A stretch of 64,000 nucleotides of DNA, from positions 142,926 to 206,925 of the forward strand of contig NZ_PPQC01000046.1 of the NCBI RefSeq assembly GCF_002902365.1, read 5' to 3'. The position numbers and the translations under genes are program-made. The stretch comes from Staphylococcus cohnii subsp. cohnii. GTDB lineage: Bacteria; Bacillota; Bacilli; Staphylococcales; Staphylococcaceae. Under the pieces are notes generated by a model that saw only the letters and a program-made list of their open reading frames with translations, made no database searches and was not told the DNA's origin. Positions 1 through 8,786 of the stretch are shown piece after piece; position 1 is the first letter of the stretch, and the number at the start of each line of letters is the position of its first letter.

Positions 1-1542
1 AAACATTTCTGAAACAACTTTTTGTTCTAAGAAGTGCAATAGATAATCTGGGCTACCTGTTTTTGCATCTGTACCAGACATTTTAAAGCCACCGAAAGGA
101 TGGTAGCCAACGACTGCTGCAGTACAACCACGATTTAGATATAAGTTACCAACATCATATTCTTTAACAGCTTCAATCCAGTTTTCACGGTTATTCGTAA
201 TAACTGCACCTGTTAATCCATAATCTGTGTCATTAGCAATTTCTAATAACTCATTAAAATCTTTTCCTTTTACAAAACCAACAACAGGTCCAAATATTTC
301 TTCTTGCATGATTTGATCGCTTGATTTAAGACCAGAGAAAATTGTAGGTTCAACAAAGTAACCTGTAGCACCATCAGTACCACCACCTTGTTCTAACTTA
401 CCTTCTTTTTTACCAATTTCGATATAATTTTTAATTTTATCAAATTGTTTTTGATTTATAACTGGTCCCATATATGTGTTGTTTTCTGTATTTCCTAAAG
501 TTAAATCTTGTGTAAGTTTAACCGCTTTTTCTAATACTTCATCATATACATCTTTATGGACGATTGCGCGCGAACAAGCAGAACATTTTTGACCTGAGAA
601 ACCAAACGCTGATGAAACAATCGATTCAGCTGCCAAGTCTGTATCTATATCTTTATCAACAACAATCGCATCTTTACCGCCCATCTCAGCGATAACACGT
701 TTTAAAAATTGTTGTCCTTCTTGAACTTTTGCAGCTCTTTCAAAGATGCGTGTACCTGTTGCACGTGAACCTGTAAACGTCACAAAGTGCGTGTGCACAC
801 TATCAACAAGATAGTCGCCAATTTCTTTTGGATCACCAGGAACAAAGTTCACAACACCTTTTGGCAAACCTGCTTCTTCTAATACTTCCATTAATTTATA
901 TGCTGTTAACGGCGTATCTTCTGCAGGTTTTAAAAGAACTGTATTACCAGCAACAACTGGTGCTAAAGTAGTACCCGCCATAATTGCAAATGGGAAGTTC
1001 CATGGTGGGATTGTTACCCCAGTACCAATTGGTTTATAAAAATATTGATTGTGTTCTCCTTCTCTATCTAATACTGGTTTACCATCTGCGAGTTCCATCA
1101 TTGATCTAGCATAATATTCGATGAAATCAATACCTTCAGCTGCGTCACCAACTGCTTCGTCCCATGGTTTACCAGCTTCATACACCATCACTGCCGATAT
1201 TTCTTCTTTGCGTCGTCTAATGATTGCTGCAACTCTAATTAAAAATTCAGCACGATCTCTGTGTGTCCATCGTTTCCAAGATTTATAAGCTTCATTAGCC
1301 GCATCAAAAGCTTTATCTACTTCTTTTGTTGTGGCTTTTGATACTTCAGCAATAACTTCAGAAGTGTTTGCAGGATTAATAGATTGAAATGTATCCTTAG
1401 TAAAAATTTTCTCCCCATTAATCACTAACGGAAGTTTTTGATTTAATTCACCTTTAACTTTTTTTAATGCTTCTTTGAATGATTCGACATTGCTATTATC
1501 AGTAAAGTCAATGCCTGGTTCATTTGTATAGTTGACAACCAT
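1..1542 (-). CDS. rocA: 1-pyrroline-5-carboxylate dehydrogenase (L-glutamate gamma-semialdehyde dehydrogenase)
   Basis: Oxidises pyrroline-5-carboxylate/glutamate semialdehyde to glutamate with NAD in proline and arginine breakdown; cytosolic. The frame is open from ATG at 1542 to the window edge. It begins [10 protein letters not shown] and reads 514 codons to ...EQKVVSEMF, the usual RocA length, so only the stop codon is probably missing. The aldehyde dehydrogenase active-site segment [11 protein letters not shown] lies near residue 320, with the nucleophilic Cys in QKCSA. A GGGGGT ribosome site lies just before the ATG. A perfect cre site 89 bases upstream suggests CcpA repression. The family assignment is secure. 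Confidence 0.95.
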   Translation of the reverse strand, partial: MVVNYTNEPGIDFTDNSNVESFKEALKKVKGELNQKLPLVINGEKIFTKDTFQSINPANTSEVIAEVSKATTKEVDKAFDAANEAYKSWKRWTHRDRAEFLIRVAAIIRRRKEEISAVMVYEAGKPWDEAVGDAAEGIDFIEYYARSMMELADGKPVLDREGEHNQYFYKPIGTGVTIPPWNFPFAIMAGTTLAPVVAGNTVLLKPAEDTPLTAYKLMEVLEEAGLPKGVVNFVPGDPKEIGDYLVDSVHTHFVTFTGSRATGTRIFERAAKVQEGQQFLKRVIAEMGGKDAIVVDKDIDTDLAAESIVSSAFGFSGQKCSACSRAIVHKDVYDEVLEKAVKLTQDLTLGNTENNTYMGPVINQKQFDKIKNYIEIGKKEGKLEQGGGTDGATGYFVEPTIFSGLKSSDQIMQEEIFGPVVGFVKGKDFNELLEIANDTDYGLTGAVITNNRENWIEAVKEYDVGNLYLNRGCTAAVVGYHPFGGFKMSGTDAKTGSPDYLLHFLEQKVVSEMF

Positions 1543-1877
1543 TTTTTCTACCCCCATGTAAGTTTGTAAATAGAAAACTAAAATGGAAAACTTCCATTCT
1601 TATTTTTATTGTATAGGTATCACACAACAAATGCAATCGCTTACAAATACTTTTGTAAAAATAAATCGCATTTTACACCTTTCTTTTTAACGATTTTACT
1701 TCTCTTTTTTCAATATTGGCCAAATTACTTTAAAAGAACACTCTCTTTAACCTCTTTATACATATAATTATGAACTTAAAGAAAGTGTATGATTCATATG
1801 ATGACGATTTATAATTGTTTCTATGTTCATCTAATTCATTGTTGAATGCTTATTTTTATCATGTCAACGAACAATAG
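1543..1877. other. intergenic region, rocA leader and downstream side of the DUF4064 gene
   Basis: Apart from the cre site, an imperfect inverted repeat is visible: ACACTCTCTTTAA at 1738-1750 against TTAAAGAAAGTGT at 1776-1788, one mismatch, with a loop of about 25 bases. It may act as a weak terminator for the gene ending at 1878. No coding frame with a ribosome site was found. Confidence 0.4.
1631..1645 (-). promoter_or_regulatory. cre site (CcpA operator) upstream of rocA
   Basis: The 15-mer ATGCAATCGCTTACA matches WTGNAANCGNWNNCW at every fixed position. It lies 89 bases upstream of the rocA ATG, where promoter or early leader sequence is expected. Carbon catabolite repression of proline and arginine breakdown is known in Gram-positive bacteria; its action here is inferred. 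Confidence 0.7.
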
Positions 1878-2315
1878 TTAATTTTTATGTACTTTTTTAC
1901 TTTTATTATGCTTATGTGCTTTTTTAACTAACAGTAAAATACCTGCAATTAACCATAACAATGCCGAAATAATATTTAATGTGAACACACTGACAATAGC
2001 AAGTAATATAAATATCACACCTACTGTTTTTGGTATTTTATTGATAAGTAATACAAATATTAATGCTAAGATTGTCGTTACAATAACTAAACCTAAAGCA
2101 ACAATAAATAATTGACTTATATTATCTAATAATTGTGATGTTTCTGTTTGAGTTAAATTATTGGTAATAGCTTCTTGATTTTCAAAAGAGTCCATTAATG
2201 AACCCTTAAAACTTCGATCATTTAAAAACGGCGCAGCAATAGCCATTAAAAAAATTAGTACAAATTGTATGAAAATTCCTAGCCAAACTAGTACTTTTTC
2301 CAAAGTACGTTTCAT
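1878..2315 (-). CDS. DUF4064 family membrane protein
   Basis: 145-residue membrane protein, MKRTLEKVLVWLG... to ...KSKKVHKN, with a hydrophobic segment near residues 8-28, an outside loop of about 45 residues, and two or three further hydrophobic segments ending in a Lys/His-rich tail. This layout is typical of staphylococcal DUF4064 proteins, whose function is unknown. I chose the ATG at 2315 because AAGGAGG lies 7 bases before it; the longer frame from 2378 has no ribosome site. It faces away from the BCCT gene and appears to be transcribed alone. Confidence 0.75.
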   Translation of the reverse strand: MKRTLEKVLVWLGIFIQFVLIFLMAIAAPFLNDRSFKGSLMDSFENQEAITNNLTQTETSQLLDNISQLFIVALGLVIVTTILALIFVLLINKIPKTVGVIFILLAIVSVFTLNIISALLWLIAGILLLVKKAHKHNKSKKVHKN

Positions 2316-2487
2316 ATGCAACCTCCTTAGCAATTTATAAATTTTCATATTTTCTATACCCATAAAAATATGAATCATGCAACTTAATCAATATAAAAAT
2401 TTTTATCAGAATATTCAATGAATAGTGTCATTACATTAGGGTAATTTCTTAATATAAATTAAAACAAAGGGATGATTTAATACTATA

Positions 2488-4179
2488 ATGAATGACAAGA
2501 ATGCACACGCCAGAAAGAAAAAACATAGAAATCTTGTTTATATGATATCTGTTGCAATTATTGTACTTATCACATTAATAGCGGGTATTTTCCCTAAAAA
2601 TTTTGGGAGTCATGCACAACAAGTCTACGACTATATAGCAAATAGTTTTGGGTGGTTATTTTTAGTAATTATTTTTATTTTAGATATCTTTTTAATTGCT
2701 TTAGCCATTTCACGTTATGGTCGTTTTAAATTGGGTGATGATAACGAAGATCCTGAATTTTCTATGATGTCTTGGATTGGAATGCTTTTTTCTGCAGGAT
2801 TGGGCGTTGGAATTGTATTTTGGGGTGTAGCAGAACCATTAACCCATTATTTACATTCTCCATTTCCTGGTAAAATACCTGACGCCTCTGCAGAATCTGC
2901 TCGTGTTGCTATGGGCTATACTTTTTTTCATTGGGGTATTTCTCAATGGTCTATCTTCGCCATTGCCGGTTTAACAGTGGCGTACTTCCAATTTAGAAAA
3001 AAACGTGATGGTCTTATTTCAACGGCAATGGAACCTGTATTTGGTGAATCTTATAAACGACCATATAGAAATATAATAGATGTATTAGCAATCATAGCTA
3101 CAGTAATGGGGATAGCCACATCTATTGGCTTAGGTATTATGCAAATTAGTGGAGGGCTTCAACATGTCTTTAATGTCCCCAACAATAATGTCACTAAAAT
3201 ATCAATCACTATTTTAATGGTGGGTATCTTTTTAACGTCAGCAATTACCGGCTTAAATAGAGGGGTAAAATGGTTAAGTAATATCAATATTGGCTTAGGT
3301 GCAATATTACTTATCTTCATGTTTATTTTTGGCGATTTTAAATTTATTTTAGAATCTTATACATTAGCAATAGGTGATTATTTACGTCATTTTATTGAAT
3401 ATAGTTTACGTATCAGCCCTTATACTGGCGATAACAGCTGGATACAACAATGGACTGTTTTCTATTGGGCATGGGTTATTTCATGGTCGCCATTTATAGG
3501 AGGTTTCGTAGCTCGTGTATCCCGTGGAAGAACGATTAGAGAGTTCGTCGTTGGTGTACTAATTATTCCACCTTTAATTTCGTTTACTTGGATAGCTGGA
3601 TTTGGTGGTACAGCAGTGAAAATAGCATTAAGTGGTAACGACAACATCGCAAACATTGTCGACAAAGATTATACTGTTGCACTTTTTGAATTATTATCCA
3701 AGTTTCCTATCGCTGACATCACAAGTGCATTAGCAATTGCACTCATCTTTATATTTATCATCACGAGCGCTGATTCTACTACACATATTGTTGCGGGTAT
3801 GGCAACTGGTGGAATCGCTAACCCTAAAATCAAACATAAAATTATTTGGGGGATATTAATTGGTGCTATATCTGTTGCTATGACAATTGCAGGTGGTTTG
3901 ACCAGTTTACAAACTGCATCTGTTGTTACAGGTCTACCATTCTCAATTATTTTATTACTCATGATCTTTTCTTTAATGCGCGCATTAAGAAGAGAACCAA
4001 CTGAACACTTTAAAATGACTTACATCAATGATGATAAAGATTATTCTATACCGTTAGAAGAACGTGAAACAAATGATTTAGAAACTGATGCTGATGCTTC
4101 AGTAGAAGAAAATGAATCAAATCACAATGCTGCGACAAATAAAAATCATGATGCAGACACCAAAGACAAAGATGATTAA
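2488..4179 (+). CDS. BCCT family transporter (glycine betaine/choline/carnitine type)
   Basis: Sodium- or proton-coupled uptake of compatible solutes such as glycine betaine, choline or carnitine at the cell membrane. The 563 residues hold about 12 membrane segments and the BCCT core: FSAGLGVGIVFWGVAEPLTHY (about 97-117), HWGISQWSIFAIAGL (about 148-162) and WTVFYWAWVISWSPFIGGFVARVSRGRTIREF (about 322-353). The C-terminal tail of about 70 residues is acidic and hydrophilic (DLETDADASVEENES), as in osmotically controlled carriers. No choline-oxidation genes are adjacent, so it is probably a stand-alone osmolyte transporter. Substrate cannot be set from sequence. The ribosome site (AAAGGGATG) is rather far from the ATG. 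Confidence 0.88.
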   Translation: MNDKNAHARKKKHRNLVYMISVAIIVLITLIAGIFPKNFGSHAQQVYDYIANSFGWLFLVIIFILDIFLIALAISRYGRFKLGDDNEDPEFSMMSWIGMLFSAGLGVGIVFWGVAEPLTHYLHSPFPGKIPDASAESARVAMGYTFFHWGISQWSIFAIAGLTVAYFQFRKKRDGLISTAMEPVFGESYKRPYRNIIDVLAIIATVMGIATSIGLGIMQISGGLQHVFNVPNNNVTKISITILMVGIFLTSAITGLNRGVKWLSNINIGLGAILLIFMFIFGDFKFILESYTLAIGDYLRHFIEYSLRISPYTGDNSWIQQWTVFYWAWVISWSPFIGGFVARVSRGRTIREFVVGVLIIPPLISFTWIAGFGGTAVKIALSGNDNIANIVDKDYTVALFELLSKFPIADITSALAIALIFIFIITSADSTTHIVAGMATGGIANPKIKHKIIWGILIGAISVAMTIAGGLTSLQTASVVTGLPFSIILLLMIFSLMRALRREPTEHFKMTYINDDKDYSIPLEERETNDLETDADASVEENESNHNAATNKNHDADTKDKDD

Positions 4180-4255
4180 TCGACCATGTTGCTCGAAATT
4201 ATCAAAATAGCTCAATCATCAATGTTTATACGTGTTTAAAAAACTCAACTGGACA

Positions 4256-4316
4256 GCGGACGTAGTATTGAAATTAACGATATTTCGATTTCAATACTAC
4301 ATCTGCTTTTTATTTT
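4256..4316 (+). terminator. rho-independent terminator after the BCCT gene
   Basis: A stem of about 19 pairs joins 4256-4274 (GCGGACGTAGTATTGAAAT) to 4288-4306 (ATTTCAATACTACATCTGC), with a 13-base loop, followed by TTTTTATTTTTT. Confidence 0.85.
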
Positions 4317-4405
4317 TTCTAAATATTCCGAACATTTTGCACTACTTATATGTTGATTTTTGCTAAAATATATCTAAGAAGCTAATTTAAGGGGATGAAC
4401 ACATA

Positions 4406-5191
4406 ATGAATTTACAAAACCAACACCCGAGTATATTAAGAAAAATGATAAGTAAAGGTGACCTCACTGGTCATACAAGTGGCATGGCTAAAGGTTATGT
4501 CCAAGCCAATGTAGTCATATTACCTTCTGCCTATGCATATGATTTTTTAAAATTCTGTTTTAGAAACCCTAAAACATGTCCACTTTTAGATGTATCAGAA
4601 ATAGGATCAACTTCTTTTCCTACTTATGGTAAAGAGGCTAACATCACAAATGAAGTCGCACAATATAATGTATACCGTTATGGAGAATTAGTGGAGTCTC
4701 CAACTGACATAGCTCATATATTTAATGATGACATGGTGGGTTTTTTGATTGGCTGCAGTTTTACTTTTGAGCATGCTTTGTTGGATGCTGGTTTACCAAT
4801 TCGTCACATTGAAGAAGAGCATAATGTGCCAATGTATATAACAAATATTCCAGCCGCATCAAGCGGTCATTTCTCAGGAAATATCACTGTAAGTATGCGG
4901 CCGATGACCATGCAACAAGCGATAAAAGCAACAGAAATTACAACTCATTTTAAAAATGTTCACGGTACGCCAATTCATATAGGAAATCCATCAGAAATTG
5001 GCATCGAAAATATAACAAACCCTGATTTTGGTGAGCCTGTCACGATTAAAGAAAATGAAGTCCCTGTATTTTGGGGCTGTGGTGTTACTCCACAATCTGT
5101 TGCGTTAGATGCTAAGCCAGAATTGATGATTACACATGCACCTGGACATATGTTTATCACTGATGTTCCAGATAGTCAGCTAAGTAATTAA
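4406..5191 (+). CDS. DUF1445 (D-glutamate cyclase-like / putative hydro-lyase) family protein
   Basis: 261-residue soluble protein of the family named DUF1445, putative hydro-lyase or D-glutamate cyclase-like. Recognisable blocks are SGMAKGYVQANVVILP near the N-terminus, CPLLDVSEIGS in the first quarter, DDMVGFLIGCSFTFEHALLDAGLPIRHI in the middle, and PVFWGCGVTPQSVALDAKP plus ITHAPGHMFITD near the end. The length is normal for the family. AAGGGGATG precedes the ATG. It stands between two terminators, so it is probably monocistronic. The substrate in staphylococci is not known. Confidence 0.85.
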   Translation: MNLQNQHPSILRKMISKGDLTGHTSGMAKGYVQANVVILPSAYAYDFLKFCFRNPKTCPLLDVSEIGSTSFPTYGKEANITNEVAQYNVYRYGELVESPTDIAHIFNDDMVGFLIGCSFTFEHALLDAGLPIRHIEEEHNVPMYITNIPAASSGHFSGNITVSMRPMTMQQAIKATEITTHFKNVHGTPIHIGNPSEIGIENITNPDFGEPVTIKENEVPVFWGCGVTPQSVALDAKPELMITHAPGHMFITDVPDSQLSN

Positions 5192-5245
5192 TTTAAACTT
5201 GAACTTGTTTAAACACATATTTTTAATGTTATAAAAATAAAAGCG

Positions 5246-5296
5246 CAGCAAAATGGCATCCATTTAATATTGATGGATGCCATTTGCTGATTTTTA
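5246..5296 (+). terminator. rho-independent terminator after the DUF1445 gene
   Basis: Hairpin pairing CAGCAAAATGGCATCCAT (from 5246) with ATGGATGCCATTTGCTG (to 5290), followed by ATTTTTAATTT. It may also serve the leftward gene ending at 5383. Confidence 0.8.
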
Positions 5297-5382
5297 ATTT
5301 ATATAATTGACTATATGTTAAGTGTATAATACATATGATTATTTTAAATCGATCTTTCATATCGTTTATCTATTACTCAGTA

Positions 5383-6399
5383 TTATCGCGCTTCTATCTC
5401 TTCTTTTGAAACGACTGGATAATTTTTAAACCAAACAGAACAAACATAACCTACGATTAAACCTATAATACCTACAATGGCACCATAAATAATTATTTTT
5501 ATCGGGTTGTTGAAACCGAACATAACAAGGAAACCTGCGAGCGGTGTAGCTGTACCTGTAGCATCATTAATCATACCAGATGTTGCTATAACCGCACCTG
5601 CTAAAGCTCCACCAATAAAATTGGCAGTATAGACGGGCACTGGATTTGCAGATACAACATCTGCTTGTGATAATGGTTCAATACAAACCGCAATTCTAGA
5701 TTTGCGATCTCCAAGTTTTAGTTTATTAAACATCGTACCATTAATGAAAGATGACGCAAATGAAACCATTGCCGCAATTGCCATTGGCATTCCGGTTAAA
5801 CCTAATAATGCAGTCAACGCCATGGAACTTAATGGTGCTGTCCCAACTACTGTAATGACGCCACCAAGTATAAGCCCCATAATAATCGGGTTAATTTCTG
5901 TGGAACTTTGGATAATGTCTCCAATTTTCAATAATGAATTATTTACTAATGGCGTGATTACAGTAGCTACTAACCTTGCTAGTGGCGCTATAATCAAAAT
6001 GCCTACTATTAAATCTATGCCGTCTGGCACTTTATGTTCTGCAAACTTCATTAAATAACCAATTGCATAACCAGCAACAAACCCTGGTATTAAATCTAAA
6101 CCACCACATGCTGCTGCAATAACCAAAGCATAAACAGGTGAAACACCGATTGCTAAAGCAACCAAACCAGCAGCTGCCACGCCACCTAGTCCACCAGCGG
6201 CATCACCAAGATCTCCTAAAAATTTAATGCCAAATAGATCTCCGCCAACATATTTATGAAAAGCTTCTACTAAAAATGTTGCTATCGCTGCATTGGCTAA
6301 TGCTCCCATCGCACGCATGCCATTAGGAGCACGATATGTAAATAATGTAAATAACACTAAGACAACGATTAAAAACAAGGTTCCTATTAAAATGTCCAT
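5383..6399 (-). CDS. PTS IIC-like membrane protein (PfoR-type)
   Basis: 338-residue, very hydrophobic protein with about 9-10 membrane segments and Gly/Ala-rich repeats (GDAAGGLGGVAAAGLVALAIG, NFIGGALAGAVIATSGMINDATGTATPLAG). It resembles the PTS_EIIC_2/PfoR group, which has no attached IIA or IIB domain. No PTS partner is adjacent. PfoR was named as a regulator in clostridia, but the family looks like a permease; substrate unknown. GAGGAG lies before the ATG at 6399. A second member of the same broad family is encoded at 23018-24061. Confidence 0.7.
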   Translation of the reverse strand: MDILIGTLFLIVVLVLFTLFTYRAPNGMRAMGALANAAIATFLVEAFHKYVGGDLFGIKFLGDLGDAAGGLGGVAAAGLVALAIGVSPVYALVIAAACGGLDLIPGFVAGYAIGYLMKFAEHKVPDGIDLIVGILIIAPLARLVATVITPLVNNSLLKIGDIIQSSTEINPIIMGLILGGVITVVGTAPLSSMALTALLGLTGMPMAIAAMVSFASSFINGTMFNKLKLGDRKSRIAVCIEPLSQADVVSANPVPVYTANFIGGALAGAVIATSGMINDATGTATPLAGFLVMFGFNNPIKIIIYGAIVGIIGLIVGYVCSVWFKNYPVVSKEEIEAR

Positions 6400-6690
6400 G
6401 AATAATTCTCCTCTTTCTTTGAACTACTCACTTTTTAAACTTGTGAAATAAATAGTTCAATCCTTTCTATATATGGATGCCAAAGCTACTTGTAACAAAT
6501 AAATATTAAATTATTTGTAATTAACAAAATATAAACTTTTCAATTTCCACATTTATATATTCTAACACAAATTTTTATTATATTCCGAACAATTTTATTA
6601 TTTTCTATTTAAGCTCCGCGGAACATTTTTTAAAACAAATTTAATTTGTTTTAAAATTTCACACAATAGTATTTTATTTATCTTGCAGCA
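6400..6690. other. intergenic region upstream of the PfoR-like gene
   Basis: AT-rich leader of the leftward gene at 6399. A self-complementary stretch, AAAACAAATTTAATTTGTTTT, lies near 6632-6653. No cre site and no convincing promoter pair could be picked with confidence, and no coding frame with a ribosome site was seen. Confidence 0.35.
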
Positions 6691-6692
6691 AA

Positions 6693-6752
6693 ACAAAAAA
6701 GGAGCAGTAACATCATCCGTTGCAAACGTTGATTCATGTTACTAACTCCTAT
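6693..6752 (-). terminator. terminator after the acetyltransferase gene
   Basis: GGAGCAGTAACAT (6701-6713) pairs with ATGTTACTAACTCC (6736-6749) with small irregularities and a loop of about 22 bases. Read leftward, the stem is followed by TTTTTTG, as expected for the gene ending at 6791. Confidence 0.7.
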
Positions 6753-6790
6753 TAAAAAGTTCATTTTACAATTTAAGCGCATAAAGTCGC

Positions 6791-7354
6791 TTAGTTGTTA
6801 TCAATCGTTTTTATTGGTTTTGCCGGTGAACTTATTGCAACTACATTCTCTGGAACATCTTTAGATACAATACTTCCAGCGCCAATAACTGTACCATTAC
6901 CAATTGTAACTCCAGGTAAAACTATAACATTTGCGCCAATCCAAACATTATCTCCTATATGTATTGGTAGCGCTTGTTCTAATCCTTGGTTTCTATCTTG
7001 ATAGTTTAATGGATGTATTGCAGTGTAAAAACCACATTTTGGTCCAATAAACACATGATTGCCCACGAAGATTTTACCACCATCCATGAAATAACAGTCA
7101 TGATTAATAAACACCTGCTCACCTAAAAAAAGGTTATAACCATAATCAACATAAAACGGACTTAATAATTCTAAATGATTTGGTTCAGCATGTAACAATG
7201 CTTTCAAAATTGTTTGACGTCTCTCTTTATTACTGGGCTTAGTTTGGTTTAATTCAAAACATAAGTCTTTTGCTATATTTCTTTCTTTGTCCAAATTTGC
7301 ATCGTAGTTTGCATCATACCATTGCCCAGCTAACATTTTTTCTTTTTCACTCAA
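6791..7354 (-). CDS. sugar O-acetyltransferase (maltose/galactoside acetyltransferase type)
   Basis: Acetyl-CoA-dependent O-acetylation of sugars; cytosolic left-handed beta-helix enzyme. The 187 residues begin with the maltose acetyltransferase N-terminal motif (KMLAGQWYDANYDANL) and continue with hexapeptide repeats (VGNHVFIGPKCGFY, IGDNVWIGANVIVLPGVTIGNGTVIGAGSIVSKDVPENVV). The catalytic His of this family corresponds to TAIHPL near residue 115. Full length, with its own terminator downstream. The true substrate is unknown and the family is thought to act in detoxification. Confidence 0.88.
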   Translation of the reverse strand: MSEKEKMLAGQWYDANYDANLDKERNIAKDLCFELNQTKPSNKERRQTILKALLHAEPNHLELLSPFYVDYGYNLFLGEQVFINHDCYFMDGGKIFVGNHVFIGPKCGFYTAIHPLNYQDRNQGLEQALPIHIGDNVWIGANVIVLPGVTIGNGTVIGAGSIVSKDVPENVVAISSPAKPIKTIDNN

Positions 7355-7437
7355 ATTTCATCCCTCATTCCTCTTCACTAATTTATCAGATTAACTATAT
7401 CATCTCGTCGTGACATTTCTAAGTAAATGCCTTTTCA

Positions 7438-8634
7438 CTAAGCAATATAAGAAAGCCATTGATACATTAACGTACCAGCATAATTACCAATCACATAACC
7501 TAATGTACCCACAATTAATATAGGTCCGACTAGATCAGTCCAACCTTTACCTATCGCTAATGCAGCTGCAGTAGTGGGTCCTCCAGCGGTAGCATTACTT
7601 GCTAGTAATATCTCTTCTATATTGAATTTTAACAATTTGCCTAACAACAAGCTCAGTCCTAAATTAAATATTAAAATAATCATTACAAAGATAAATAACA
7701 GCGGTGCCGTTTTAATAATCGTAACAAATGAGGCCGGTGTACCTATGACAACAAAGAAAATATAAATTAAGAATGTTCCTATTTCAGAAGCACCTGCTAA
7801 TTTTTCAAAGAAGTCTCCCCAAATGGCAACAATGATAAGCGTTAAAGTTGTAAGTAAGAGATAGAAATCTCCAAAAAATGATACAAGTATGGTTAAGAGC
7901 AAATTACTTTGAGGTACGACATGTTGTATGAATTCAGAAAGTTTAAAACTGATTGCAACGATTGCGATCGCTGCAGCGATTGAAAATACAATATCTAATA
8001 ATTGAATTTTTTTAGGTTGCCAAAATGATTCTTGAGATGCTGGTGAATGGTCATTTTTATAATGTGTATTAAAGTGTTTTTTAATAAACGGCATCGATGG
8101 AATCGCAATTAATAGCAGAAAATATAATGCCATTACACTATTATCTGCGACAACTGTGGATGAAACCATTTCTCTAGGTGTTTTTAATTTGGAACTCAAG
8201 GCAGCAAAGTTTACGCCACCACCAATGTAACTTCCAGTCATCATTGCGCCTATTTTAGATAAATAAGGCACTGAATGATTTAATATGATAAAAGCTACAG
8301 TTGTTCCAATCATAGTTCCTACAGATGCAATTAAAAAAATAAACAACAATCGTCGACTTTCTTTCCAAATTTTTAATATATTCGAACTAAAAAGTAGTAA
8401 TGGTATAGATAAAGGAACAATATAATCCCACACGGTATCATAAACTGGTGCACTCGTCGGTATAACTTTAAAGTTAGAAAGTATCATCGCACCTACCAAT
8501 GCAATAATCGCTCCTGAAATCGTACTTGCCCATTGATAGCGTTGTTCTAAAAAGATACTTACTGTAGCCCACACTATAATAATTGCCCATAATACCCATG
8601 TATCATCTTTACCTACCAGTGTACCCAATATCAT
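7438..8634 (-). CDS. DUF819 family membrane protein
   Basis: 398-residue integral membrane protein with about 11 hydrophobic segments. Family-typical blocks include SYIGGGVNFAALSSKL and AGGPTTAAALAIGKGWTDLVGPILIVGTLGYVIGNYAGT, which may line a transport path by analogy with carboxylate carriers. Function in staphylococci is unknown. I chose the ATG at 8634, beginning MILGTLVGKDD, because AAGGGAGTGA lies 5-8 bases before it; the longer frame from 8664 lacks a site. It diverges from the DASS transporter gene, with a CodY-like box between the two. Confidence 0.8.
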   Translation of the reverse strand: MILGTLVGKDDTWVLWAIIIVWATVSIFLEQRYQWASTISGAIIALVGAMILSNFKVIPTSAPVYDTVWDYIVPLSIPLLLFSSNILKIWKESRRLLFIFLIASVGTMIGTTVAFIILNHSVPYLSKIGAMMTGSYIGGGVNFAALSSKLKTPREMVSSTVVADNSVMALYFLLLIAIPSMPFIKKHFNTHYKNDHSPASQESFWQPKKIQLLDIVFSIAAAIAIVAISFKLSEFIQHVVPQSNLLLTILVSFFGDFYLLLTTLTLIIVAIWGDFFEKLAGASEIGTFLIYIFFVVIGTPASFVTIIKTAPLLFIFVMIILIFNLGLSLLLGKLLKFNIEEILLASNATAGGPTTAAALAIGKGWTDLVGPILIVGTLGYVIGNYAGTLMYQWLSYIA

Positions 8635-8705
8635 GAAATCACTCCCTTTATTTCTCAAATGCACAAGTTTAAACTTATTCTAACAATAAACCACGCTTTT
8701 TTTAC

Positions 8706-8720
8706 AATTTTCTGAAAAAT
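8706..8720. promoter_or_regulatory. CodY-like box between two divergent transporter genes
   Basis: AATTTTCTGAAAAAT differs from the CodY consensus AATTTTCWGAAAATT at one position. It lies 72 bases before the DUF819 start and 67 bases before the DASS start, so it could act on either. Binding is inferred. Confidence 0.5.
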
Positions 8721-8786
8721 AAATTGTCATTACTTTTTCAAATTGATATTCTAACTAATGCAAGGGTAAAACAAGGGGGATTTTTT

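Noticed and set aside
2399-2417. CodY-like sequence before the BCCT gene
   Set aside because: The best 15-base alignment has about four mismatches to the consensus, too weak in AT-rich DNA. A similar weak match near 21661 was set aside for the same reason.
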